Shown: positions 1 through 6,069, counted from the stretch's first letter. The stretch: 6,266 nt of DNA from Bacteroidota bacterium (GCA_025360565.1 JANYBY010000176.1:1-6266), one strand, 5' to 3'. The notes: generated from the sequence alone by a model not told the origin. A program made the numbers and translations.

Positions 1-511
1 GGCTATACAAAACGAGTTCAGTTACAAATACACTCATATTTACCTGTACCTGATTGGCAATTCCTCCGCCCAATAATATTTTATTCGATGAATCACCTAA
101 TCCGTAAATTCCTTCAACAACCGCCGAATCTATTTTGGTTATTTTATTAAAATTGGCATCAACACCTTTAATAGAAACCAAAACTTGTTTATCTAAATTT
201 TTTATTAAGGCTTTATCAATAAGTGTTTTCGAAATAACTTTTACACCTTCGGTACTTTTTATTTTTTTGATAAGCTCATCGTTTGCTTCAAAGTATTTTC
301 CTTTTTTGGCGGTAATTTTCAGGTCGGGCTCTAACACATTGTATAAATTTGCAACGGTGCTAGTAAGCCCGTTCATGGCGGAAAGTATAATGATTAAAGC
401 TCCCGTTGTAACCGCAATGGCCGTAATACTTATCCAACTAATAATATTAATGGCGTTGTTTGATTTTTTTGAAACCAAATAACGTTTTGCTATGTAAAGC
501 GAAAAATCCAA
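1..511 (-). CDS. LolC/LolE-type ABC transporter permease (FtsX family), N-terminal part
   Basis: Partial gene of 170 visible codons; the C-terminal part lies beyond the left edge. The protein starts DFSLYIAKRYLVSKKSNNAI, the usual opening of Bacteroidota LolC/E-like permeases (a short amphipathic lead, then R-Y-L and a charged stretch). One membrane segment follows at about residues 24-46, ending in the family's S-x-M-N-G-L motif (44-49). Residues from about 50 on look like the start of the MacB-type periplasmic domain. The FtsX domain with the remaining membrane segments is not visible. Members of this family sit in the inner membrane and, with an ATPase, extract or export lipoproteins or other substrates; the substrate here is unknown. 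The start must be TTG at 509-511: there is no ATG until M46, which would remove the membrane segment, and two in-frame TAA codons end one codon upstream. No Shine-Dalgarno sequence is seen. It follows rbfA on the same strand, 116 bases away across a palindromic repeat, so co-transcription is possible but not shown. Confidence 0.88.
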   Translation of the reverse strand, partial: MDFSLYIAKRYLVSKKSNNAINIISWISITAIAVTTGALIIILSAMNGLTSTVANLYNVLEPDLKITAKKGKYFEANDELIKKIKSTEGVKVISKTLIDKALIKNLDKQVLVSIKGVDANFNKITKIDSAVVEGIYGLGDSSNKILLGGGIANQVQVNMSVFVTELVLYS

Positions 512-539
512 TAATTATTATTTATTAAGTTTTTTAATT

Positions 540-621
540 GCCACGAAGGCTGAAAGTCTCAAAGGTACACAAAGAGTTAAATTGTAATTTGTGAAGCTTA
601 GTGTCCATGTGACTTTGTGGC
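540..621. repeat. Imperfect palindromic intergenic repeat, copy 1
   Basis: This is a long imperfect inverted repeat. The outer arms are GCCACGAAG (540-548) and CTTTGTGGC (613-621), which pair fully in RNA if one G-U is allowed. A second short stem is CACAAA (568-573) with TTTGTG (588-593), around an AT-rich centre that is itself near-palindromic (579-590). A second copy lies at 3776-3849 in the same orientation. The left 34 bases of the two copies match at 27 positions without gaps, and the right 25 bases at 20. Copy 1 begins 6 bases past the rbfA stop and fills most of the gap before the permease. Repeats with GCCACGAAG / CTTTGTGGC ends are familiar from intergenic regions of environmental Bacteroidota; a REP-like or MITE-like origin is my inference. 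Confidence 0.85.
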
Positions 622-627
622 ATTAAA

Positions 628-966
628 TTATTTCTTAAGCAGTTCTTCTATCTTCATCGCGTAATCCAGCGAATCGTCAATAAAAAAGGCTAATTCGGGT
701 GTTACACGTAATTGCTTGCCAACCAAATTCCCTAATTTTTTACGTATAACCGACGTTTGATCTTCAACCAACCTGAAAATATCTTGTTTATTTTTTGCGG
801 CCATAATGCTTAAATACACTTTTGCCGATCCAAGGTCAGGACTGATCCTCACAACCGTAACTGTTATAAAAGCGCCCTCAAACAAGGTCTTGGCGTTGCT
901 CCTGAAGATCTCCGCAAGTTCTTTTTGAATTAATTTGTTTACTTTTTGCTGCCTAAGGCTTTCCAT
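628..966 (-). CDS. rbfA: 30S ribosome-binding factor RbfA
   Basis: Encodes a 112-residue single KH-type domain protein that binds the immature 30S subunit and assists late 16S rRNA processing and cold adaptation. Recognised by the N-terminal MESLRQQKVNKLIQKELAEI helix, the central strand V-x-I-S-P-D-L-x-x-A-K-V-Y-L-S (39-53), and the C-terminal L-R-V-T-P-E-L-x-F-x-x-D-x-S-L segment (86-100). Length and motif order are normal for RbfA. The ORF stays open to an ATG at 1011, which would add 15 residues. I chose the ATG at 966 because Bacteroidota RbfA proteins usually begin M-E-[ST]-x-R-Q-x-K, exactly as here. No clear Shine-Dalgarno sequence precedes either start. It is divergent from the methyltransferase gene and lies upstream of the permease on the same strand. 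Adjacency of rbfA and a LolC/E-like permease is common in this phylum. Confidence 0.95.
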   Translation of the reverse strand: MESLRQQKVNKLIQKELAEIFRSNAKTLFEGAFITVTVVRISPDLGSAKVYLSIMAAKNKQDIFRLVEDQTSVIRKKLGNLVGKQLRVTPELAFFIDDSLDYAMKIEELLKK

Positions 967-1096
967 TGGGTAAAGGTACTCAGTTTTTTGTATAAATCCC
1001 TTATTATTCACCTCAGTCCGAACATTTATTTTTTTATATTTACAAGCGTCAATAGCAATATTTTAAAGTCGTTTTCGTTATAAGACACCTGCATAA

Positions 1097-1867
1097 ATGA
1101 AACCCATAAAAAAATTAAGGAATAAGATCTTTGCAATAATAAATCCCGGTAAAAAAGTATATTGTTTATATTGCAAAAAAACATACCGTAAGTTCTTACA
1201 TGAAGGCGTTAAATCACCCATATTTAAAAAATACAAAGTTGCAGGTGGTGGTTATAAATTAAATGTACAATGTCCCAATTGTTATTCGGTAGATCGCTCG
1301 CGTTTATTGTATCTTTTTTTTCAAACACGAACCGAAGTTTACAAAAAGCCTACAAAAATTTTACATATTTCTCCCAATAAAGAAATCGCGAATGTATTAA
1401 CAGGCCCTACCATTACGCAAATTGTTGGCACCATTGAGCCCGAGCAATACATGGAGTATAACCCTGTAAGATTGGATGTGCAGCAAATGGATTTTAAGGA
1501 TAATGAATTTGACGTAGTAATTTGCTGTCACGTGATTGAACATGTGGATGACGATGATAAGGCCATGCGCGAAATTTACCGCGTTTTAAAACCCGGAGGT
1601 TTCGCGGTTTTGCAAGTGCCACTGGCAATTAATTTAAATAAAACAATTGAAGATAAAACGCTTAAAACGGATAAAGAGCGCAAAATAGCTCACGGTCAGG
1701 TGGATCATGTGCGATTGTACGGGTTGGATTATTTTGATAAATTAAAAGCTGCCGGTTTTCGAGTGGTGCGGGATAATCCTTATACAAATAAATGGCTGCC
1801 CGAAGCCGAATTGCAAAGGCACAGGCTCGATCCGATAGAAGATGTAATTGTTGCGAACAAAGACTAA
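1097..1867 (+). CDS. Class I SAM-dependent methyltransferase with N-terminal Cys4 motif
   Basis: Encodes 256 residues with no signal peptide or membrane segment, so cytosolic. An N-terminal module carries two Cys pairs, C23-x2-C26 and C59-P-x-C62, followed by D-R-S-R (66-69), suggesting a small zinc ribbon. The Methyltransf_11-type Rossmann domain follows. Motif I is the divergent I-L-H-I-S-P-N-K-E (88-96), not the classic D-x-G-x-G. An acidic strand is at L-D-V-Q (126-129), then F-D-V-V-I-C-C-H-V-I-E-H-V (138-150) and E-I-Y-R-V-L-K-P-G-G (159-168). A conserved-looking C-terminal stretch H-G-Q-V-D-H-V-R-x-Y-G-x-D-Y (199-212) matches a subfamily I know from sugar and cell-surface gene clusters, with L-H-x-[AS]-P in place of motif I. 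The acceptor is unknown; lipid or glycan is a guess supported only by the exporter gene starting 17 bases downstream, probably in the same operon. The ATG at 1097 is the first in frame and gives a typical N-terminus. Confidence 0.88.
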   Translation: MKPIKKLRNKIFAIINPGKKVYCLYCKKTYRKFLHEGVKSPIFKKYKVAGGGYKLNVQCPNCYSVDRSRLLYLFFQTRTEVYKKPTKILHISPNKEIANVLTGPTITQIVGTIEPEQYMEYNPVRLDVQQMDFKDNEFDVVICCHVIEHVDDDDKAMREIYRVLKPGGFAVLQVPLAINLNKTIEDKTLKTDKERKIAHGQVDHVRLYGLDYFDKLKAAGFRVVRDNPYTNKWLPEAELQRHRLDPIEDVIVANKD

Positions 1868-1884
1868 GCGCTTGAATTAAATAT

Positions 1885-3759
1885 ATGTTTAAACTTTTTT
1901 CTGTTCTTAAATATTTAAAAGGTTATTGGAATTTTGCCGTTCTCAATATTATTTTCAATATTTTGTTTGCGCTATTTTCTGTTTTTTCTATTGCGCTTAT
2001 TTATCCGTTCTTAAAACTATTGCGTTTCAGTTACGATGACCTTATTAAAGTTTTTAATGAGCCGGCTCCGTCTTTTTCGCTTCTTAAAATATCTGATTAT
2101 TTAAATGAGAGTTTTAATTATAAGATCTCTCAAATTATTTTCAGTGAAGGTACTGATAGTTCTCAGCTGGCGGCCGGAAAAATAAAAGCCCTCATTATGA
2201 TCTGCATTGTGGTTTTTTTTATGACTTTTTTTAAGAACCTGTTTCGTTACCTAGCCATGTTCTTTATAGCGCCAATTCGTTTGGGTGTTGTTAAAGATCT
2301 GAGAAATAAATTGCACAAAAAAAGTTTGGAGTTGCCCTTAAGTTATCACAGCGATGAGCGAAAAGGAGATTTGATCAGCAGGATCACAAATGATGTGGTG
2401 GAAATTGAATTTGGAATTATGACCAGCCTCGAAATTATTTTTCGCGAACCTTTATCCATCATTATGTTCTTGTTAATGATGATAGCCATTAGTCCGGCCT
2501 TAACCCTATATGTTTTTTTATTGCTTCCGTTTGCCGCCGTTTTTATCGTTTTAATTGGTAAAAGTTTGAAACGATCTTCAAAACGAAGCAAAGAAACCCT
2601 CGGGCATTTATTTTCGGCGCTCGAGGAAAGTTTGGGCGGCATAAAAATTATTAAAGCATTTACCGGCGAAAAATTCATCCAAAAAAAATTCGAATCTATT
2701 AATCAAACGTTCTTTAAACAATCGTTGAGTGTGTATCGTAAAACCGATCTGTCCTCACCACTTACAGAAACTACAGTTGTTGGAATTTTAATGTTGATCC
2801 TTTTTTTGGGAGGCAGAATGGCCATTTCAAACGATGGGCTTTCGGTTGAAACGTTGATCCTTTATTTTGCAGCGGCATCGCAAATAATTCCTCCAATAAA
2901 ACAAATTACAGTGGCGTATGGTTTTATTCAAAAGGGAATTGCGAGTGAAGAACGCATTGATAAGATCTTGGGAGCCGATAATTTAATTCATGATAACGAG
3001 AACGCGGTAGAATTAAAACAATTTCAAAAACAAATTGAATACAACAATGTATCTTTTGCATATCACAAAGGTGATGATGGATATGTATTAAAGAATATTA
3101 ACCTTAAAATTGAAAAAGGAAAAACTATTGCATTGGTAGGGCAGAGTGGGAGCGGCAAAACAACTTTAGCGGATATGCTGCCGCGTTTTTACGATTGCGA
3201 CAAAGGAGAAATTTTAATTGACGGAACAAATATTAAAAATTTGAGAACTGTATCTATTCGTGAACACATTGGAATTGTAACGCAGGAAAGCACTTTGTTT
3301 AACGATACGGTTGCGAATAACATTTCGTTTGGCTTAACAAACGCGAGTGAGGATGAAATAATTGCCGCTGCAAAGATCGCGAACGCCCACGAATTTATTA
3401 TTCAATTCCCCGCGGGATATAAAACCAATATTGGCGATAGGGGAGGCAAGTTAAGCGGAGGACAAAAGCAGCGCTTAAGCATTGCGCGAGCCGTTTTACG
3501 CAATCCGGATATTTTAATTTTAGATGAAGCCACCTCGGCCTTAGATACAGAAAGCGAAAAGTTGGTGCAGGATGCATTGGTTAATTTAATGAAAAATCGT
3601 ACCAGCATTGTTATTGCACACAGGCTCTCAACCATTATGAATGCCGATGAGATCATTGTAATGAGCAAGGGCGAAATTATTGAACGTGGCAATCATCAAC
3701 AATTATTGGCCCAAAACGGAACCTACAAAAAACTGTGCGATCTGCAGAGTTTTAAATAG
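1885..3759 (+). CDS. MsbA-type ABC exporter, fused membrane and ATPase domains
   Basis: A complete 624-residue half-transporter that would work as an inner-membrane homodimer. Membrane segments lie at roughly 17-42, 101-129, 187-202, 205-224, 298-314 and 322-337. About 58 residues separate the first two, a longer extracytoplasmic loop than in Escherichia coli MsbA. The nucleotide-binding domain is intact: A-loop Y393, Walker A GQSGSGKT (419-426), Q-loop Q467, signature LSGGQ (523-527), Walker B ILILDE (543-548) with catalytic E548, D-loop SALD (551-554) and switch H579 in AHRLST. All residues needed for ATP hydrolysis are present. The family exports lipids, lipid-linked glycans, peptides or drugs. 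In this phylum close relatives are often called MsbA (lipid A flippase), but the sequence does not fix the substrate, so I give no symbol. The start lies 17 bases after the methyltransferase stop, implying co-transcription; a palindromic repeat follows the stop. No frameshift is seen. Confidence 0.95.
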   Translation: MFKLFSVLKYLKGYWNFAVLNIIFNILFALFSVFSIALIYPFLKLLRFSYDDLIKVFNEPAPSFSLLKISDYLNESFNYKISQIIFSEGTDSSQLAAGKIKALIMICIVVFFMTFFKNLFRYLAMFFIAPIRLGVVKDLRNKLHKKSLELPLSYHSDERKGDLISRITNDVVEIEFGIMTSLEIIFREPLSIIMFLLMMIAISPALTLYVFLLLPFAAVFIVLIGKSLKRSSKRSKETLGHLFSALEESLGGIKIIKAFTGEKFIQKKFESINQTFFKQSLSVYRKTDLSSPLTETTVVGILMLILFLGGRMAISNDGLSVETLILYFAAASQIIPPIKQITVAYGFIQKGIASEERIDKILGADNLIHDNENAVELKQFQKQIEYNNVSFAYHKGDDGYVLKNINLKIEKGKTIALVGQSGSGKTTLADMLPRFYDCDKGEILIDGTNIKNLRTVSIREHIGIVTQESTLFNDTVANNISFGLTNASEDEIIAAAKIANAHEFIIQFPAGYKTNIGDRGGKLSGGQKQRLSIARAVLRNPDILILDEATSALDTESEKLVQDALVNLMKNRTSIVIAHRLSTIMNADEIIVMSKGEIIERGNHQQLLAQNGTYKKLCDLQSFK

Positions 3760-3775
3760 AATCTTCCGAAAATTA

Positions 3776-3849
3776 GCCACGAAGACACCAAGTCTCCAAG
3801 ATACACGAAATATTCTTTGTGCCCCTTGGTGTGTTTGTGTCTTTGTGGC
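3776..3849. repeat. Imperfect palindromic intergenic repeat, copy 2
   Basis: This inverted repeat is cleaner than copy 1. The outer arms GCCACGAAGACAC (3776-3788) and GTGTCTTTGTGGC (3837-3849) pair over 13 positions with one G-U in RNA. Inside them CCAAG (3796-3800) pairs with CTTGG (3825-3829), and CACGAA pairs with TTTGTG around a small AT-rich loop. The whole 74-base unit could fold into one long interrupted hairpin. It starts 16 bases past the stop of the ABC exporter and ends 87 bases before rsmI. It has the same orientation and clear sequence similarity to the repeat at 540-621. On the plus strand it is followed by a run of A, not T, so it is not a standard intrinsic terminator for the exporter gene, although a long stem could still affect RNA stability or Rho-dependent ending. 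Confidence 0.88.
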
Positions 3850-3936
3850 AAAAAAAACCGATTAACAAGTCACTATCAATAACTCTTGCTTTTATGTAAC
3901 ACATTCCCTCCCTCAAACAATTATCTTCAGTGCTGA

Positions 3937-4629
3937 ATGAAAGCGGAATTATTTATAGTGCCAACACCCATTGGTAATTTAGAAGATATTACCCTTAGGG
4001 CAATTACTACTCTTAAAAATGCCGATCTTATTTTAGCTGAAGATACACGCAACACCTCGTTCTTATTAAAACATTTGCAAATTGAAAAGCCCTTACGATC
4101 TTATCATCAGCATAACGAGCACAAGGTGTTGGAAGATATTATTACATTGATCAGATCCGGAAAAAAGGTAGCTTTGGTCTCAGATGCAGGCACACCGGGT
4201 ATTTCGGACCCGGGATTTTTATTGATAAGAGAATGCATTGCAAACGATATTACCATAACCACTTTACCGGGGGCAACAGCATTTGTGCCCGCCCTTGTTA
4301 ACAGCGGGTTTCCGTGCAACGAATTTAGTTTTTACGGATTTCTTCCCCAAAAAAAAGGCAGGCAAACAAAATTAAAAGAACTGGCACTCAACGAAAAAAC
4401 ATTTATCCTTTACGAATCCCCGTTCCGTTTAATAAAATTACTGGAGGAATTAAAATTGCATTTAGGCGTGAACAGAAAGGTATCCGTATCGCGCGAGTTA
4501 AGCAAACTGTTCGAAGAGAATAAACGCGGAACATTGAACGAATTAATAAGTTACTTTTCTTCCAAAACAATTAAGGGAGAAATTGTGGTTGTAGTTGAAG
4601 GAAGATCAAATTTAGAAGACGATGAGTAA
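3937..4629 (+). CDS. rsmI: 16S rRNA (cytidine(1402)-2'-O)-methyltransferase RsmI
   Basis: Encodes a 230-residue tetrapyrrole-methylase-fold enzyme. RsmI methylates the ribose 2'-OH of C1402 in 16S rRNA using SAM, tuning decoding in the 30S P site. The family signatures are present in order: V-P-T-P-I-G-N-L-E-D-I-T-L-R-A (8-22), L-A-E-D-T-R (33-38), S-Y-H-x-H-N-E (55-61), V-S-D-A-G-T-P-G-I-S-D-P-G (81-93), L-P-G-A-T-A (110-115), F-x-G-F-L-P (132-137) and Y-E-S-P-x-R (159-164). It ends soon after the catalytic fold and lacks the C-terminal helical extension of the roughly 286-residue E. coli enzyme, which is usual for Bacteroidota. The ATG at 3937 directly follows an in-frame TGA (3934-3936), so no longer start is possible. 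Its stop overlaps the corA start, implying co-transcription and likely translational coupling. No convincing promoter is seen in the 87 bases between the repeat and the start. Confidence 0.96.
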   Translation: MKAELFIVPTPIGNLEDITLRAITTLKNADLILAEDTRNTSFLLKHLQIEKPLRSYHQHNEHKVLEDIITLIRSGKKVALVSDAGTPGISDPGFLLIRECIANDITITTLPGATAFVPALVNSGFPCNEFSFYGFLPQKKGRQTKLKELALNEKTFILYESPFRLIKLLEELKLHLGVNRKVSVSRELSKLFEENKRGTLNELISYFSSKTIKGEIVVVVEGRSNLEDDE

Positions 4630-5665
4630 ATTTCACAATATTGGCGCACCGCCGGGCACTATGTTTTATAACGGCGAGGAAACCGACAAAAAAATAAAGA
4701 TCACTTTAATTGAATTTAACGAAACCGATTATTTTGAAGCGGAATATTTTGATCTATCAGAATGCTTAAAGCATGTTAAGCCCAACATGGTAAAATGGAT
4801 CAATGTTGAAGGCGTTCACAACATCGCGTTAATTGAAAAGATTGGAAAATTTTATAACCTCCATCCTTTAACACTCGAGGATATTGTTCACATTGATCAG
4901 CGCCCAAAGTTTGAGGATTTTGACAATTATGTTCTAACGGTTATGCGCATGATAGCGTATGAAGACGAAGTACACTCGGAACAATTGTCTCTGGTGCTTC
5001 TTGAAAATACCGTTTTATCTTTTCAGGAACCGCATGGGGGCGATGCCTTTGATATTATACGGAATAGGTTAAGACTCGCTAAGGGCAGGGTGCGCAAGTT
5101 GGGGGCCGATTATTTATTTTATGCGTTGATGGATGCTGTGGTGGATTGTTATTTTAATGCCATTGAAAAAATAGGAGATAAACTGGAAGTGATAGAAGAA
5201 GAAATAATGAACGATCCTAAAAAAGAATCGCTTATTCATTTATATAATTTAAAACGCGAAGTTATTTATTTGCGCAAACAGGTTTGGCCCTTGCGCGATA
5301 TGATAAATAATTTGATACGAACCGAGAACGGTTTGATAACTGATAACACGCAAATATTTTTCAGGGATCTTCAGGATCACAGCACACGGATAATTGATAC
5401 CGTAGAAACGTACAGGGATCTTCTCAGCGGCATAATGGACATTCATATAAGTACCAACGCCAATAAAATGAACGAGGTCATGAAAGTGCTTACGATTATG
5501 TCAACCATTTTTATACCTGTAACATTTATTTCAGGTGTGTATGGAATGAATTTTGAGCACATGCCCGGGTTGCATTCCCATTATGGTTATATCATAACAT
5601 GGACGGTAATGCTTGCGGTGATCTTTGGGTTGCTTTATTATTTTAAAAGAAAAAAATGGATATAA
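4622..5665 (+). CDS. corA: CorA-family magnesium/cobalt transporter
   Basis: Encodes 347 residues, the usual size for this family of homopentameric inner-membrane channels that bring in Mg2+ and can also carry Co2+ or Ni2+. The large N-terminal cytoplasmic domain (about 1-285) carries L-H-P-L-T-L-E-D-I-V (around residue 80), then H-I-D-Q-R-P-K and long acidic helices that form the funnel and stalk. Two membrane segments lie near the C-terminus (about 288-307 and 322-341). The first ends in the diagnostic Y-G-M-N motif (307-310), the selectivity site, followed by a short loop with an acidic residue and several His, and a basic tail K-R-K-K-W-I. The N-terminal A-P-P-G-T-M-F-Y-N-G-E is typical of Bacteroidota members. 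The ATG lies inside the last codons of rsmI (8-base overlap ATGAGTAA), so translation probably depends on rsmI. I see no Mg2+-sensing leader, and none would be expected at an internal position. Confidence 0.95.
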   Translation: MSKFHNIGAPPGTMFYNGEETDKKIKITLIEFNETDYFEAEYFDLSECLKHVKPNMVKWINVEGVHNIALIEKIGKFYNLHPLTLEDIVHIDQRPKFEDFDNYVLTVMRMIAYEDEVHSEQLSLVLLENTVLSFQEPHGGDAFDIIRNRLRLAKGRVRKLGADYLFYALMDAVVDCYFNAIEKIGDKLEVIEEEIMNDPKKESLIHLYNLKREVIYLRKQVWPLRDMINNLIRTENGLITDNTQIFFRDLQDHSTRIIDTVETYRDLLSGIMDIHISTNANKMNEVMKVLTIMSTIFIPVTFISGVYGMNFEHMPGLHSHYGYIITWTVMLAVIFGLLYYFKRKKWI

Positions 5666-5670
5666 ATCCG

Positions 5671-5687
5671 TCCCGAAGAAATCGGGA
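5671..5687. terminator. Small hairpin between convergent corA and the 51-residue ORF
   Basis: A perfect 6-base-pair inverted repeat, TCCCGA (5671-5676) and TCGGGA (5682-5687), encloses a 5-base loop. It begins 5 bases after the corA stop and ends 20 bases before the end of the opposing small ORF, so it could act on transcripts from both sides. Neither side has a good T-run, so intrinsic termination is doubtful. It may instead be a 3' stabilising hairpin, or one of the TCCCGA...TCGGGA palindromes that recur in some Bacteroidota genomes. GC-rich bases stand out against the AT-rich surroundings. Confidence 0.4.
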
Positions 5688-5707
5688 TATTAAGTTCAGA
5701 GGTAAAA

Positions 5708-5863
5708 TTAAACTACTTCAACCGCATCAGGGTATTTCGCCTTCCAGTTCTTTAAGCTTTCTTTATTTCTAACCGTAATTACTGTTCTTCTATCAATACG
5801 CAGTTTAACAAGGTACGTGGTACCTTTTATCTCTGCTTTTTTTGGTGCTGCTTTTGCTTTCAT
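5708..5863 (-). CDS. Small basic protein of unknown function, 51 residues
   Basis: The ORF runs from ATG at 5861-5863 to TAA at 5708-5710. The protein starts MKAKAAPKKAEIKG, a Lys/Ala-rich, probably disordered lead. It continues with an alternating stretch T-Y-L-V-K-L-R-I-D-R-R-T-V-I-T-V (16-31) that reads as a beta hairpin, then K-E-S-L-K-N-W-K-A-K-Y-P-D-A (34-47), a likely short helix. It has 14 Lys/Arg against 5 Asp/Glu, with no signal peptide, membrane segment or Cys. I do not recognise a named family. The organised hydrophobic pattern, the absence of any competing gene and the correct strand behind rplT argue that it is real. Basic character hints at nucleic-acid or ribosome contact, which is inference only. 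It lies 130 bases downstream of the rplT terminator and so probably has its own promoter; its leader holds a palindrome and a hairpin. It converges on corA. Confidence 0.68.
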   Translation of the reverse strand: MKAKAAPKKAEIKGTTYLVKLRIDRRTVITVRNKESLKNWKAKYPDAVEVV

Positions 5864-5885
5864 AAAATTTATTTTTATCCAGTTT

Positions 5886-5930
5886 GAGATACATCATTTA
5901 TCTCCCCACTTATTGTATAATACAAATTAA
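5886..5930 (-). promoter_or_regulatory. Possible promoter, operator-like palindrome and leader hairpin of the small ORF
   Basis: Read on the minus strand, TTAATTTG (5930-5923) differs at one position from the Bacteroidota -7 consensus TAnnTTTG; I find no good TTTG partner at the usual -33 distance. Overlapping its downstream edge is a perfect 13-base odd palindrome, TTGTATAATACAA as written on the plus strand (5913-5925). Further on, within the expected leader, GAGATA (minus 5904-5899) and TATCTC (minus 5891-5886) form a 6-base-pair stem around a 7-base loop, about 22 bases before the ATG at 5863. The order of box, palindrome and hairpin is suggestive, but each element is short and could be chance in AT-rich DNA. 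Confidence 0.3.
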
Positions 5931-5991
5931 AGAAAAAAGTTGAATTACTAACGTTAAAATTTGCGAATTCCTTTAACAATTATGCTGTTAC

Positions 5992-6028
5992 AAATAAAAA
6001 AGCGTCCAAAACCTAATTTTGGACGCTT
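5992..6028 (-). terminator. Intrinsic terminator downstream of rplT
   Basis: A perfect 12-base-pair stem is formed by AAGCGTCCAAAA (6000-6011) and TTTTGGACGCTT (6017-6028), with a 5-base loop. Read on the minus strand the stem runs straight into TTTTTT, then ATTTG, giving a proper U-tract. The plus-strand reading has no T-run. The hairpin starts 41 bases after the rplT stop, so it most likely ends the rplT transcript and separates it from the downstream small ORF. Confidence 0.9.
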
Positions 6029-6069
6029 AATATGTTAATAACTTATGTTAGATATAAAATCCTTAGAAA

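Noticed and set aside
135..482. Plus-strand open frame of 115 codons with hydrophobic stretches
   Set aside because: It is the antisense of the permease gene, whose minus-strand protein has recognisable family motifs.
967..1011. Fifteen-residue N-terminal extension of RbfA from the ATG at 1011
   Set aside because: The extension has no family similarity that I can see, and the internal start gives the standard RbfA N-terminus.
1035..1042. TATATTTA as a -7 promoter box for the methyltransferase
   Set aside because: It matches the Bacteroidota consensus except at one position, but there is no TTTG at the expected upstream distance, and such AT-rich matches are common by chance.
3776..3849. CRISPR repeat or insertion sequence remnant
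   Set aside because: There is no regular array of repeats and spacers and no transposase coding. The two units are 3.2 kb apart and palindromic, which fits a dispersed intergenic repeat better.
3680..3865. Open frame of 61 codons across the end of the exporter gene and repeat copy 2
   Set aside because: Its first part is an out-of-frame reading of the ABC exporter, and the rest translates the palindromic repeat into a Cys/Val-rich tail. Such frames are artefacts of this repeat type.
3850..3936. Possible riboswitch or Mg2+-responsive leader ahead of rsmI-corA
   Set aside because: I could find no stable extended pairing and no known riboswitch core in these 87 bases.
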